Assembly (NCBI GenBank): GCA_028281445.1
Contig: JANQJW010000090.1
Span: 62,001 to 126,000, forward strand
Length of the DNA stretch: 64,000 bases
Direction: 5' to 3'
From: Planctomycetota bacterium
Lineage (GTDB): Bacteria; Planctomycetota; PLA2; JAEUHO01
The notes below the pieces were generated by a model. The model made no database searches. It was not told the DNA's origin and worked only from the letters and a program-made list of their open reading frames with translations. Numbering within the stretch: the first letter of the stretch is position 1; every line of letters starts with the position of its first letter. The translations under genes were made by a program, and so were the position numbers. This document shows positions 31,662 through 41,436 of this stretch, piece by piece.

Positions 31662-33138
31662 CTCCGGCGAAGATGGCGGGCACGACGGCCTCCGACCAGC
31701 GAACGATGCCGGACCACAGCACGATCCCGAAGACGATCAGCGGCGCGACGAGGAACGCGCAGAGCATGCGGTCGGGTAGCGCCAGGCGCACCGAAGGCTC
31801 CGGCTCCCCCTCTTCCGCGTCGCTCAAGTACATCATCGCGAGCACGCGCGCGTAGTAGTACAGCGAGATGACGCCGTTGACGAGCCCGATGATGCCGAGC
31901 CAGAAGTAGCCCTGGTCGAAGACGGCGTAGAAGACCTGCAGCTTCGCGATGAACCCGAAGAACGGCGGCAGGCCGGTGAGGCTGAACATCACGACGGCGA
32001 ACGCAACACCGAGGAAGACGTGCTTGCGGCCGATCCCGCGCCACTTGCCGATGTCGCCGGTACCCAGCTCACGGATCATGATCCCCGCCAACAGGAACCC
32101 TGCGAGATTCATGAAGAGGTACGCGACGAGGTAGAGCATCATCGCGGCGATCGCCCGGTCGGACCACACCGAGAGCGCCAGCAAGAGGTAGCCCGCGTGC
32201 GCAATGCTCGACCACGCGAGCAGACGCTTGATCTCGGTCTGGCGCAGGGCGGCGAGGTTTCCGAATGTCATCGTGAAGACCGCGGCGACGGCCATGATCG
32301 TGAGCATCGGGTTGCCGCCGGGCAGCAGCTCCGCGAGCGGATCGGCAGCACCGGCGACCGGCTCGGTCACCGTCGCTCCGACGACGCGTACCAGCGCTGC
32401 GAAGCCGGCGGCCTTGCTGGCGACGGCCAGGAACCCGCCGACAGACGCAGGCGCACCCGCGTACACGTCGGGCGCCCAGAAGTGAAACGGCACCGCCGAG
32501 ATCTTGAACGCGAAGCCCGCGAAGACCATCACGCAGGCGACGAGAAACATCGGCTGGACGGCCGCGCCGTTGTGGATCGCCGCCCCGAGCCCTTCGAGCG
32601 ACGTGCTGCCGGACAGGCCCACGAGCATCGAGAGGCCGTAGAGCATTACGCCAGACGAGACGGCGCCGAAGAGCACGTACTTGACACCCGCTTCGTTGGC
32701 CTTGGGGTCCGCCCGGCGCATGCAGACGAGCACGTACGAGGGGATCGAGACCAGCTCGAACGCGAGGTAGAGCATGATCAGATCGACGGACATGGCGAGC
32801 AGCATCATGCCGAGCACGGCGGCGAGCACGAGCGTCAGGAACTCACCGCCGGGCCGGCGGAAGGCCTCGCCGCGCATCGTCGCGAAGATCGAGATCGCCC
32901 CCGTCGCGCAACAGAAGACCGCGAAGACGACGGCGAACTTGTCGACTTTGAGCACGCCGAGAACGAGCTGGTCGCTCGGCTGCAGGCCGAGCGCGGAAAC
33001 GCCGGCGGCGACCAACGCGGCCATCGCGATACCCACTCCGACGTACGGACGGTTCCCCTTCGTGAAGAGGTCCGCGAGGATGACGCCGAGGATGCCCAGC
33101 GTCAGCAGTACGGCGGGATAGATCGGGCTGAAGTCCAT
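31654..33138 (-). CDS. nuoN: NADH-quinone oxidoreductase subunit N
   Basis: 494 aa, about 14 transmembrane helices, antiporter-like proton-pumping subunit. AVPFHFWAPDVYAGAP is the family signature, with conserved lysines (VKYVLFGAVSSG; FKISAVPFHF) for proton transfer and LYLAFELVSIPSYVL. Last core gene of the nuo operon. Nine bases after nuoM; overlaps the ferritin-like gene by 8 bases. Confidence 0.96.
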   Translation of the reverse strand: MDFSPIYPAVLLTLGILGVILADLFTKGNRPYVGVGIAMAALVAAGVSALGLQPSDQLVLGVLKVDKFAVVFAVFCCATGAISIFATMRGEAFRRPGGEFLTLVLAAVLGMMLLAMSVDLIMLYLAFELVSIPSYVLVCMRRADPKANEAGVKYVLFGAVSSGVMLYGLSMLVGLSGSTSLEGLGAAIHNGAAVQPMFLVACVMVFAGFAFKISAVPFHFWAPDVYAGAPASVGGFLAVASKAAGFAALVRVVGATVTEPVAGAADPLAELLPGGNPMLTIMAVAAVFTMTFGNLAALRQTEIKRLLAWSSIAHAGYLLLALSVWSDRAIAAMMLYLVAYLFMNLAGFLLAGIMIRELGTGDIGKWRGIGRKHVFLGVAFAVVMFSLTGLPPFFGFIAKLQVFYAVFDQGYFWLGIIGLVNGVISLYYYARVLAMMYLSDAEEGEPEPSVRLALPDRMLCAFLVAPLIVFGIVLWSGIVRWSEAVVPAIFAGGG

Positions 33139-33147
33139 CGCGATCCG

Positions 33148-34668
33148 CTACCCCATGGCCTTCCCGGCGGTCTCGAGCGCCGCCTTCAGAACGGGGACCA
33201 GATCCGTCTGGATGAAGCCCTTGTACATGTCCATGACGGTGCTCGGGATGATGCCCATGTAGATGGTGACCGCGATGAGCGGTACGAGCACGGCCAGCTC
33301 CCGCTTGGACGCGTCGGGGTATTTGACTGGGTCCTTGTACGCATCGGGTGTGCTGCCGAGATAGACCTTCTGCAACGTGATCAGGTAGTACGCCGCGGTG
33401 ATGACCAGCCCCACGAGCGCGGCGATCGCCCACGAGCGATACGGGCCATCGAAGGCGCCGACGAAGGTCGTGATCTCGGCGACGAAGCCGCTCATGCCCG
33501 GCAAACCGAGGCTCGCGAAGAACGCCAGGCTCGCGAGCACGAAGTACTTGGGCATGACCCAGGCGAGGCCGCCGAAGCGGTCGATGTCGCGGTGATGCGC
33601 CCGGTCGTAGATGACGCCCACGATCATGAAGAGCATGGCGCTGATCGTGCCGTGGGCGAGCATCATGTACATGGCGCCGTTGATGCCGCGCTCCGTGCCC
33701 GCCGCCAGCCCCAGCGTGACGAAGCCCATGTGGCTCACGGACGAATACGCGATCAGGCGCTTGAAGTCGGTCTGCGCCATCGCGACGAAGGCGCCGTAGA
33801 CGATCGCGATCACGGAGATGATCGTGATCACCAACCCGCTGTCGATCGCCGCTTGCGGGAAGAAGGGATACGCGATGCGGATGAGGCCGTAGCCGCCCAT
33901 CTTCAGCAGGATGCCGGCCAGGATCATCGAGATCGGCGTAGGTGCTTCGACGTGGGCATCGGGCAGCCACGTGTGGAACGGAAAGCTCGGGATCTTCACC
34001 GCGAAACCGATGAACATCGCGATGAAGGCTGCGAGCGAGAGCCCGACGCTGCCGAGGATGCCGCCCGCGTCGCCGGCTTCCAGCGCCTGGCGCGCCAGTG
34101 CTGTGATCTGCGGAATCGACCACGTGTCGCACTTGAGCACGACGAGGATGACCGCCGCCAGCAGCAGAACGGAGCCGAAGAGCGTGTAGAGGAAGAACTT
34201 GATGGCCGCGTAGTGACGCCGCGGGCCGCCCCAGATGCCGATGAGGAAGTACATCGGCAGGAGCATGATCTCCCAGAAGACGTAGAAGAGGAACAGGTCC
34301 AGCGCGACGAAGACGCCGAGCATGCCCGTGAGCAGCATCAAGAAGAGCATGTGGTAGCCCTTCTGGAGCTTGTCGATGTTCCACGAGGCGATGGCCGAGA
34401 CGAAGCTGACGAACGTGGTGAGCAGAACGAGGGCGAGGCCGACGCCATCGATGCCCACGTGGTAGTTGATGCCGACAGCCTCGATCCAGACGGCTTGCTG
34501 CTGGAGCTGGTAGCCGCCGGCAGACAGGTCCATCTGCTGCCAGACGGCAATGGAGATCAGGAGCGCAAGCCCGCTAAAGGCGACGTTCACGGAGCGAGCG
34601 TGCTTGGCCGGCAAGGCGCAGCAGAGCAGCGCGCCGGCGACAGGGAGGAAGACGAGAAGACTGAGCAT
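33148..34668 (-). CDS. nuoM: NADH-quinone oxidoreductase subunit M
   Basis: 506 aa, about 14 helices. GIDGVGLALVLLTTF, FYVFWEIMLLPMYFLIGIWG (key Glu on TM5), FAVKIPSFPFHTWLPDAHVEAPT (Lys on TM7) and DFKRLIAYSSVSHMGF are all standard. Proton-pumping antiporter-like subunit of the membrane arm. Eleven bases separate it from nuoL. Confidence 0.97.
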   Translation of the reverse strand: MLSLLVFLPVAGALLCCALPAKHARSVNVAFSGLALLISIAVWQQMDLSAGGYQLQQQAVWIEAVGINYHVGIDGVGLALVLLTTFVSFVSAIASWNIDKLQKGYHMLFLMLLTGMLGVFVALDLFLFYVFWEIMLLPMYFLIGIWGGPRRHYAAIKFFLYTLFGSVLLLAAVILVVLKCDTWSIPQITALARQALEAGDAGGILGSVGLSLAAFIAMFIGFAVKIPSFPFHTWLPDAHVEAPTPISMILAGILLKMGGYGLIRIAYPFFPQAAIDSGLVITIISVIAIVYGAFVAMAQTDFKRLIAYSSVSHMGFVTLGLAAGTERGINGAMYMMLAHGTISAMLFMIVGVIYDRAHHRDIDRFGGLAWVMPKYFVLASLAFFASLGLPGMSGFVAEITTFVGAFDGPYRSWAIAALVGLVITAAYYLITLQKVYLGSTPDAYKDPVKYPDASKRELAVLVPLIAVTIYMGIIPSTVMDMYKGFIQTDLVPVLKAALETAGKAMG

Positions 34669-34679
34669 GGCGCTGGGAC

Positions 34680-36626
34680 CTACAGGAGTCGCTCCAGGAG
34701 GAGAACGAGGGCAACCGCGCCCACGCTCAGGGAGAGGTACAGGCGGACCTTCCCGCTCTGCAGCAGGCTGATGCCTGCACCGAAGAACTGGCAGATGCCG
34801 CCGGTGAGTTTCACGAGCCCGTCCACGACGTATTTGTCGAACCAGCCGGACTTCTTCGAGGAGTCCACGCCGCTCGACCCCACGGCGTTGACGATGCCGT
34901 CCACGCCCGCGCTGTCGACCACGCGGAACAGACCCGCGAGCCGGTAGCTGGGTCGCAGGACCGCGATCCGATAGAGCTCGTCGAACCAGAACTTGTTGGC
35001 GAACGCCGTCTCGAGCGCGCGGAAGGGCTTCTTCCAGTCGGGCACGTGCTCCGCGTTCTTGAAGAAGACGAACAGTCCGAGCAGCAGACCGCCGATGCCC
35101 GCTGCGCTGGCAAGGATGACGACCGTGCCGACGTGCTCGAACGCGAGCGAGCCGACCGTGTCGAGCGCCGGCGGGCTGAGCAGCTTGCTGTGCCAGGTCC
35201 CCCAACCGGCACAGACGGCGAGCACGGCGAGGAGGACCAGCGGCATGGTCATCGACTTCGGCGACTCGTGCGCATGCTCGGCCTTCTCGCTCTTGGGCGC
35301 CCCCATGAACGTCATCACGAAGAGCCGCATCATGTAGAAGGCCGTGAGCACGGCGGCAACGAGGCCGATCCAGAAGAGGACCGGCTCGGCGTTCCATGCG
35401 CCCGAGAGGATCCCGTCTTTCGAGAAGAACCCGGACGTGACGAACGGCAGGCCGGCGATCGCGAGCACGCCGATCAGGAACGTCACGCTCGTGATCCGCA
35501 TCTTGCCCCAGAGCCCGCCCATGTGGCGCATGTCCTGCTCGTGGTGCATGCCGTGGATCACGCTGCCCGACCCCAGGAACATCAGCGCCTTGAAGAACGC
35601 GTGCGTGGTCAGGTGGAAGAGACCGGCGTGCCAGGCGCCGACGCCCAGTCCCAGGAACATGTAGCCGAGCTGGCTGCACGTCGAGTAGGCCAGCACCTTC
35701 TTGATGTCGTTCTGGCAGAGCGCGATCAAGCCGGCCATGAGGGCAGTCACCGCACCGATCACGGCGACGACGATGAGCGCTTCCGGCGTCATCATCGGCA
35801 TCATGCGGCCGATCAGGTAGACGCCCGCTGCGACCATCGTCGCGGCGTGGATCAGCGCGCTGACCGGTGTCGGGCCCTCCATCGCGTCCGGCAACCAGAC
35901 ATGCAGCGGCATCTGCGCGCTCTTGCCGACAGCCGCGAGGAAAAGGCCGAGCCCCGCCGCAGTCAGCCACGGGCCGGAGAACTCGCCGCTCGCGACCTTG
36001 GCGAAGATCGCGTCGAAGTCGAACGTGCCGCACACACTCGCGATGACCATGATCGCCAGCACCATGCCGAGGTCGCCGATGCGCGTCGTGATGAACGCCT
36101 TGCGCGCGGCGTTGGCGGGATCGCGCTTCTCGCTCCAGAAGCCGATCAACTTGTACGAGCACAGACCGACGAGCTCCCACCCCATGAACAGGTGCAGCAG
36201 GTTGTTCGCCAGCACCAGGATCAGCATCGAGACGCTGAACATCTGCAGCCACGCGAAGAAGAGCCAGTACTTCGGGTCGCCCTGCATGTAGCCCATGCTG
36301 AAAACGTGCACGAGGAAGGCGACGAGGCTGACGACGACGAGCATCACCGCGGTGAGTCCGTCGAGCGTGATGCCTACCGTCCAGGCAGCTCCGTCACCGG
36401 GCTCGAGCCACGTCCAGGGGCCGAGCACCGTGCTGTAGCCTTCCGGCTGCCCCAGCACATGCAGGAAGAGCACGATCGAGCACGCCAGGCTGACCCCAAT
36501 CGTCAAGACGGTGAGCCAGTCCCCCTGGCGCGGAAGCCGGCGCCCGAAAGCGTACTGCAGCACGAAGCCCACCAACGGAGCGGCGACGATCGCGATGCAG
36601 AGATAGAGAAGAGTCGCGTCGCTCAC
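34680..36626 (-). CDS. nuoL: NADH-quinone oxidoreductase subunit L
   Basis: 648 aa, about 16 helices including the long C-terminal lateral helix. LLHLFMGWELVGLCSYKLIGFW, AAVGKSAQMPLHVWLPDAMEGPTPVSALIHAATMV (read in two parts) and NDIKKVLAYSTCSQLGYMF carry the proton-path Glu, Lys and His. Largest antiporter-like subunit. Four bases after nuoK. Confidence 0.97.
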   Translation of the reverse strand: MSDATLLYLCIAIVAAPLVGFVLQYAFGRRLPRQGDWLTVLTIGVSLACSIVLFLHVLGQPEGYSTVLGPWTWLEPGDGAAWTVGITLDGLTAVMLVVVSLVAFLVHVFSMGYMQGDPKYWLFFAWLQMFSVSMLILVLANNLLHLFMGWELVGLCSYKLIGFWSEKRDPANAARKAFITTRIGDLGMVLAIMVIASVCGTFDFDAIFAKVASGEFSGPWLTAAGLGLFLAAVGKSAQMPLHVWLPDAMEGPTPVSALIHAATMVAAGVYLIGRMMPMMTPEALIVVAVIGAVTALMAGLIALCQNDIKKVLAYSTCSQLGYMFLGLGVGAWHAGLFHLTTHAFFKALMFLGSGSVIHGMHHEQDMRHMGGLWGKMRITSVTFLIGVLAIAGLPFVTSGFFSKDGILSGAWNAEPVLFWIGLVAAVLTAFYMMRLFVMTFMGAPKSEKAEHAHESPKSMTMPLVLLAVLAVCAGWGTWHSKLLSPPALDTVGSLAFEHVGTVVILASAAGIGGLLLGLFVFFKNAEHVPDWKKPFRALETAFANKFWFDELYRIAVLRPSYRLAGLFRVVDSAGVDGIVNAVGSSGVDSSKKSGWFDKYVVDGLVKLTGGICQFFGAGISLLQSGKVRLYLSLSVGAVALVLLLERLL

Positions 36627-36630
36627 CCGA

Positions 36631-36951
36631 TCATCCCTTCAGCGCGTCGATCTCATCGACATCGATGCGATCCGTCGAGTCGAAGACGTTGATGATGATG
36701 GCGAGTGCCACCGCGGCCTCCGACGCGGCAATGACGAACACGAAGAGCGTGAAGATCTGCCCGTCCATCGTGCCGGGCCCGAAGCGGTCGAACGCAACGA
36801 GGTTGACGTTGGCCGCGTTGAGCATCAGCTCGATACCGATCAGGATCGCGACGGCGTTGCGGCGCGCGAGCACGGTCACGACGCCGGCGGAGAAGAGCGC
36901 CGCGCCCACGAGCAGGTAGTGCATGAGACCGATGGAGGCGAGCACGATCAT
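36631..36951 (-). CDS. nuoK: NADH-quinone oxidoreductase subunit K
   Basis: 106 aa, three transmembrane helices. The GIELMLNAANVNLVAF block holds the conserved Glu of TM2, and VIAASEAAVALAIIINVF holds the second. ATG overlaps the nuoJ stop as ATGA. It is part of the E-channel linking quinone reduction to pumping. Confidence 0.96.
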   Translation of the reverse strand: MIVLASIGLMHYLLVGAALFSAGVVTVLARRNAVAILIGIELMLNAANVNLVAFDRFGPGTMDGQIFTLFVFVIAASEAAVALAIIINVFDSTDRIDVDEIDALKG

Positions 36952-37487
36952 GCTTCCCTCCGTCGGCGGGCCAGGTATGCCGCCCCGACGAGCGCAGCCA
37001 GGAGCAAGACCGAGGCGACCTCGAACGGAATCAGGTACTGGTCGGGATCGAGGAACGCGCGGCCGATCGCCGCCGTCGTCGGCTTCGGGTCGCCGGGATC
37101 CTCGACGGCGTTCCACTCGGTGCCCGCGATGGCCAACATCAAGCCGAAGAACACCAGCCCGCCGATGAGGACCGCGCCTGTCGTCTTGTGGCCCTTCTCG
37201 ATGCCCAGCAACGCCTGCGTGCGGCCCGTGAGCAGCACGCCGAAGACGAGCAGTACGAGAATGCCGCCCACGTAGATGATGATGTGTGCGAGCGCGACGA
37301 AGTCGGCACCGAGCTGGAAGTACAGCCCCGCCACGCCGAAGAACGACGCCATCAAGCCGAAGGCGGCGTGCACGATCTTGGGCGCGGTCGCCGCGATGAG
37401 CGCGCCGGCGACCGCGAAGGCCGTGAAGAGACCAAAGATGATCCCTGGGAGATGCGGCGTCAGATCGGGAAGCGCGAGCACTACCAT
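36948..37487 (-). CDS. nuoJ: NADH-quinone oxidoreductase subunit J
   Basis: 179 aa, five helices. HAAFGLMASFFGVAGLYFQL, then GADFVALAHIIIYVGGILVLLVFGVLLTGR (read as the usual ADFVAxxQxxVYVGAIxVLFLFVVM block, with His for Gln). Overlaps nuoI by 7 bases. Confidence 0.95.
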   Translation of the reverse strand: MVVLALPDLTPHLPGIIFGLFTAFAVAGALIAATAPKIVHAAFGLMASFFGVAGLYFQLGADFVALAHIIIYVGGILVLLVFGVLLTGRTQALLGIEKGHKTTGAVLIGGLVFFGLMLAIAGTEWNAVEDPGDPKPTTAAIGRAFLDPDQYLIPFEVASVLLLAALVGAAYLARRRREA

Positions 37488-37999
37488 TCGCTCGCCTCTC
37501 GTTCGCGCCGTGCCTGCTCGTCATGCGGCCGGACGCCCGCGTCCGGGTGCGCGCTCGTGAGCGCGGTGCGCCACGGCCCCTCGCCCTTCGTGAAGTCGAT
37601 CTTGACCTGCTCCGAGCGTTCGAACGCGGCGAGGTCGTACTGCTGGCCCATGTGGATGCAGTCGACGGGACACGGATCCACGCACAGCTCGCAGAAGAGG
37701 CACTTGTTGTAGTCGATCTCGAACTTCGTGAGGACCTTGCCGGCCTTCGTCTTGGCCTCCTTGTCCTCGCCGATGTCGATGCAGTCCACGGGGCAGGCCT
37801 TGGCACACAGATGACAGACGATGCACTTCTCCGGCTCGAACTCGTGCAGTCCGCGCTCGTACGGAGAGAAGTAGGTCTGCTCGCCCTCGTCGGGGTACTG
37901 GATCGTCGTCGGCTTCGTGAAGAAGTGCCGCCACGTCAGGAGCATGCCCTTCGCGGTCGTCGTGACGCCGTGCCAGATGTTCTTGAAGTAGGTCTTCAC
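37481..37999 (-). CDS. nuoI: NADH-quinone oxidoreductase subunit I
   Basis: 172 aa. Two 4Fe-4S motifs, CIVCHLCAKACP and CLFCELCVDPCP, carry clusters N6a/N6b passing electrons to NuoB. An amphipathic N-terminus (TYFKNIWHGVTTTAKGMLL) contacts the membrane. The C-terminus is extended and charged. GTG start overlapping the nuoH stop (GTGA). Confidence 0.96.
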   Translation of the reverse strand: MKTYFKNIWHGVTTTAKGMLLTWRHFFTKPTTIQYPDEGEQTYFSPYERGLHEFEPEKCIVCHLCAKACPVDCIDIGEDKEAKTKAGKVLTKFEIDYNKCLFCELCVDPCPVDCIHMGQQYDLAAFERSEQVKIDFTKGEGPWRTALTSAHPDAGVRPHDEQARREREASEW

Positions 38000-39111
38000 G
38001 GTGCGCGCCCCATCAGCCAGTCGCCGAAGGCACTACCTCCGAGGAACGCGTTGGCGAAGAGGACCTGCAGCGCGATTCCGATGACGCAGACGATGCTCAG
38101 CGGCAGCAGGACCTTGTAGCAGAGGTACATGACCTTATCGACGCGGAAGCGCGGCAGGCTCCACCGGATCCAGATCATGACGAACAGCAGGAACGTCAGC
38201 TTGGCGAACATCACGCCGAAGCCGATCCAGCGTCCCCACGGGCCGTTGAGGTCGACGGGGAATCCGGGCGACCAGCCGCCGAGGAACAGCACGGCCGTCA
38301 CCAGCGAGAAGAGGATCATCGCGCAGTACTCGGCGACGAAGAAGAGCGCGAAGCGAAAGCCCGTGTACTCGGTGTGGAACCCTGCGACGAGCTCGGACTC
38401 GGCCTCGGGCAGATCGAACGGCGCGCGCTTGAGATCGGCGAGCGCCGCGGTGAAGAAGATGAAGAACGCTGCGAAGGCGAAGGGACCGCGGAAGATGTAC
38501 CAGTTCCAGATCCAGCCTTCCTGCTGGACCACGATGTCCGTCATGTTCATCGTGCCCGCGAGCAGCACGATCGCCAGCGCCGCGACGCCGAGCGGCAGCT
38601 CGTAGCTGATGACCTGCGCCACCTCGCGCATCGCGCCGAGGATTGCCCACTTCGAGTTGCTCGCCCAGCCGGCCATGATGAGGCCGACGACCTCGATGCT
38701 CGTAATCGAGAGCACGAGGAACAGGCCGACGTTCATGTCGGCGGGTACGAGTCCGTAGCCCCATGGGACGACGCAGAAAGCCGTGAAAGCGCCCATGAAG
38801 ACGACCACGGGCGCGAGTAGGAAGATCGGCTTGTCAGCCGACTTCGGAATGATGTCTTCCTTGGACAGCAGCTTGATGCCGTCGGCGAGGAACTGGATCA
38901 AGCCCTGCGGCCCAACACGGTTGGGCCCGATGCGCGCCTGCATGCGGCCCGAGATGCGCCGCTCCATCCACACGACCTCACCAGCGAAGAGGCTGGCGAA
39001 GATGAGGATGAGGCCACAGGCCACGAGGATCCCGATCGTGTAGAGGAAGCCGATGGGCAGGCCCTGCAGCCACTCGGTGCGCGCGACGATGCTGTCGATC
39101 CAGATCTGCAT
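37996..39111 (-). CDS. nuoH: NADH-quinone oxidoreductase subunit H
   Basis: 371 aa, eight helices. WMERRISGRMQARIGPNRVG is the hallmark first loop; FDLPEAESELVAGFHTEYTG is the conserved quinone-site loop with several Glu residues. Together with NuoD and NuoB it forms the quinone chamber. ATG overlaps the nuoD stop. Confidence 0.97.
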   Translation of the reverse strand: MQIWIDSIVARTEWLQGLPIGFLYTIGILVACGLILIFASLFAGEVVWMERRISGRMQARIGPNRVGPQGLIQFLADGIKLLSKEDIIPKSADKPIFLLAPVVVFMGAFTAFCVVPWGYGLVPADMNVGLFLVLSITSIEVVGLIMAGWASNSKWAILGAMREVAQVISYELPLGVAALAIVLLAGTMNMTDIVVQQEGWIWNWYIFRGPFAFAAFFIFFTAALADLKRAPFDLPEAESELVAGFHTEYTGFRFALFFVAEYCAMILFSLVTAVLFLGGWSPGFPVDLNGPWGRWIGFGVMFAKLTFLLFVMIWIRWSLPRFRVDKVMYLCYKVLLPLSIVCVIGIALQVLFANAFLGGSAFGDWLMGRAP

Positions 39112-40319
39112 CAGCGATCCACCTCGCCGAGCACGATGTCGAGGCTACCGATGAGCGCAACGAGGTCGGCGATGAGCATCCCTTCCGCGACCTCGGTGAT
39201 GCAGGCGATGTTGCTGAACGACGGCCCGCGGCAGCGGATGCGGTAGGCCTCGGGCTTCCCGGCGCCGATCATGTAGACCGCGAGCTCGCCGCGCGGGTTC
39301 TCCGCGCGGAAGTAGACCTCGGCGTCCTTCGGACGGAACCCCTTGGGCACCCGTCCCATCACCGGGCCCTCCGGGAGCTGCGCGCGGGCCTGACGGATGA
39401 TCTTGACGGACTCTTCCACCTCGCGAACGCGGATCCAGTGGCGCTGGAAGCAGTCACCGAGCTCACCGCCGATGCCGGAGTGCCCGTGCGGGATCTCGAA
39501 GTCGAAGCGGTCGTAGATCGAGTACGGCACGTCGCGGCGACAGTCCCAGTTCACGCCGGCGGCACGCAGGCCGGGACCGGTCACGCCCCAGCGCACGGCC
39601 GTGTCGCGGTCGATCACGCCGATGCCCATCGTCCGCTCCTGGAAGATGCGGTTGTTGAGCAGCAGGGTGTTGTATTCGGGCAGCCGCTGCTCGACCGTGT
39701 CGATCCAGGCGTCGAGCTCGTCGAGCCAGTCCTGGGACAGGTCGCGCTTCAACCCACCGATGCGCACGAAGTGGTAGAGCAACCGGCCGCCGGAGATGTG
39801 ATCCAGCAGGTCCATGCCTCGCTCGCGCTCGCGGAACTGGTGCAGGAACGGAGTGAAGGCGCCGAGGTCGAGGCCGTAGACGCCGATGGCCATCAGGTGG
39901 CTGAGGATGCGCTGCACCTCGGCGACGATGACGCGGCCGTACTCCGCGCGCTCGGGCACCTCGAGCTCGCCGAGCTTCTCGATCGCCATGCAGGCAACGT
40001 GCTCATTGCAGATCGCCGCGAGATAGTCCATGCGGTCGACGTAGGGCAGCCACTGGTAGTACGGCAGGTTCTCGCCGATCTTCTCCACGCAGCGGTGGAT
40101 GTTGCCGACGTGGGGCTGGAGCGCGCGCACGGTCTCGCCGTCGCTCTTGCATACGACACGCAGCACGCCGTGCGTCGCCGGGTGCTGCGGCCCCATGTTG
40201 AAGACCATCTCCTCCGTGCGGAGGTCGCGGCTGACCATCTCCTGGCGCTCGTGGATCTCCACGGTGCCGGCGTGGCGGGGCTCGCCGCCAGAACGGAGGC
40301 TGGGGTTGCCGTCGCTCAC
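39111..40319 (-). CDS. nuoD: NADH-quinone oxidoreductase subunit D
   Basis: 402 aa, stand-alone (not fused to NuoC). MVFNMGPQHPATHGVLRVV with quinone-site His, PYVDRMDYLAAICNE, GVTGPGLRAAGVNWDCRRD and the C-terminal GSLDIVLGEVDR are diagnostic. GTG start overlapping the nuoC stop (GTGA); about 40 non-conserved residues precede the core domain. Confidence 0.97.
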   Translation of the reverse strand: MSDGNPSLRSGGEPRHAGTVEIHERQEMVSRDLRTEEMVFNMGPQHPATHGVLRVVCKSDGETVRALQPHVGNIHRCVEKIGENLPYYQWLPYVDRMDYLAAICNEHVACMAIEKLGELEVPERAEYGRVIVAEVQRILSHLMAIGVYGLDLGAFTPFLHQFRERERGMDLLDHISGGRLLYHFVRIGGLKRDLSQDWLDELDAWIDTVEQRLPEYNTLLLNNRIFQERTMGIGVIDRDTAVRWGVTGPGLRAAGVNWDCRRDVPYSIYDRFDFEIPHGHSGIGGELGDCFQRHWIRVREVEESVKIIRQARAQLPEGPVMGRVPKGFRPKDAEVYFRAENPRGELAVYMIGAGKPEAYRIRCRGPSFSNIACITEVAEGMLIADLVALIGSLDIVLGEVDR

Positions 40320-40897
40320 AAGCCCTCCGGCGGGATGATCGGGACACCGTGGTAGGATGCGGGATACACCCAGTCCTTCTGCAGCGGGTGGCCGGGCCAG
40401 TCTTCGGGCAGGAGGATGCGGAACAGCTCCTTGCGCATCGTGAAGCGAATGCCTACGAGGTCGTAGGTCTCCCGCTCGTGCCAGTCGGCGCCCGTCCAGA
40501 TGTCCATCACCGTGGGCACCTCGGGCTTGTCGCGGGGCACGCGCACCTTGAGCGCGATCCACGGATCGTTCTTCTCGGCGCGCTGCTTGTACGCCTCGTC
40601 AGCGGGAAACGCGTACGAGCAGAGGTGGTAGATGACCTCCATCTCGCCGCCCGTCTCGGACTTGGGATCCGGCCAGTCGACGCCGCTGATGAGATGGCAA
40701 CACTCCATCTTGAGGTCGTCGTGGTCGCGCACGAGCCCCGCTACGTCGCGCAGCGACTCGGCCTTGACCCCGATCCAGGGATGGCGACCTGTGAGCTCCG
40801 AGGTCGTAACGGCCCCGGGCGCACCCTCTTCGATGATGCGCAGCGCGCGTTCGGTCACCGGATCGGGCGAAGCAGCGGTGTCCGGGTTGTCAGCCAA
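40316..40897 (-). CDS. nuoC: NADH-quinone oxidoreductase subunit C
   Basis: 193 aa. LMxC-type C-terminus ERETYDLVGIRFTMRKELFRILLPEDWPGHPLQKD (read in parts) is the NuoC signature. The best start is TTG at 40895-40897 with AAGGGGAAG just upstream; the open frame continues back into nuoB but that part is not NuoC. The N-terminal half is divergent (TTSELTGRHPWIGVKAESL). Confidence 0.93.
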   Translation of the reverse strand: MADNPDTAASPDPVTERALRIIEEGAPGAVTTSELTGRHPWIGVKAESLRDVAGLVRDHDDLKMECCHLISGVDWPDPKSETGGEMEVIYHLCSYAFPADEAYKQRAEKNDPWIALKVRVPRDKPEVPTVMDIWTGADWHERETYDLVGIRFTMRKELFRILLPEDWPGHPLQKDWVYPASYHGVPIIPPEGL

Positions 40898-40908
40898 CGC
40901 TCTTCCCC

Positions 40909-41436
40909 TTACGCCGTCTTCTGCGTCTCTTGGATGGTGGCGCCGCCCTGTTGCTGAATGCGGTACTGCAGCTTGCGGATCGCGTCGATGAGCGCCTCGG
41001 GCCGCGGCGGGCATCCCGGCAGGTAGATGTCGACGGGTACGATCAGATCGACTCCCTGGACGACGTGATAGCCGTACTTGCTGTACGGGCCGCCGCCGAC
41101 GACGCACGCCCCCATCGCGATCACGTACTTGGGGTCGGGCATCTGCTCGTAGAGGCGGCGCAGGCGCGGCGCCATCTTGTGGCTGAGGGTACCGGCCACG
41201 ATCATCAGGTCGCTATGCCGGGCCGACGCGCGGAACACGCCGGCACCGAACCGGTCGAGGTCGTACTTGGTGGCGGCCGTCGCCATCATCTCCATGGCGC
41301 AACAGGCGAGGCCGAACGCCATGGGCCAGAGCGCATTGCGGCGTCCCCAGTCCTTGACCCAGTCGACCGTGGTGAGGACGAGCGAACGCTCGAGCTCGGG
41401 GTCGATCTCGGGATGCAGGATCTTGTCGTCAGACAT
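40909..41436 (-). CDS. nuoB: NADH-quinone oxidoreductase subunit B
   Basis: 175 aa. Ligates the terminal cluster N2: tandem cysteines in FGLACCAMEMM, then MGACVVGGGPYSKYG and LPGCPPRPEALIDAI. ATG 41436 lies inside the nuoA end and has GGAGG upstream. Confidence 0.97.
   Translation of the reverse strand: MSDDKILHPEIDPELERSLVLTTVDWVKDWGRRNALWPMAFGLACCAMEMMATAATKYDLDRFGAGVFRASARHSDLMIVAGTLSHKMAPRLRRLYEQMPDPKYVIAMGACVVGGGPYSKYGYHVVQGVDLIVPVDIYLPGCPPRPEALIDAIRKLQYRIQQQGGATIQETQKTA

Noticed and set aside
32020..34947. Long plus-strand open frame opposite nuoN and nuoM
   Set aside because: Shadow; composition typical of antisense to transmembrane genes (Glu/Asp/Arg/His-rich).
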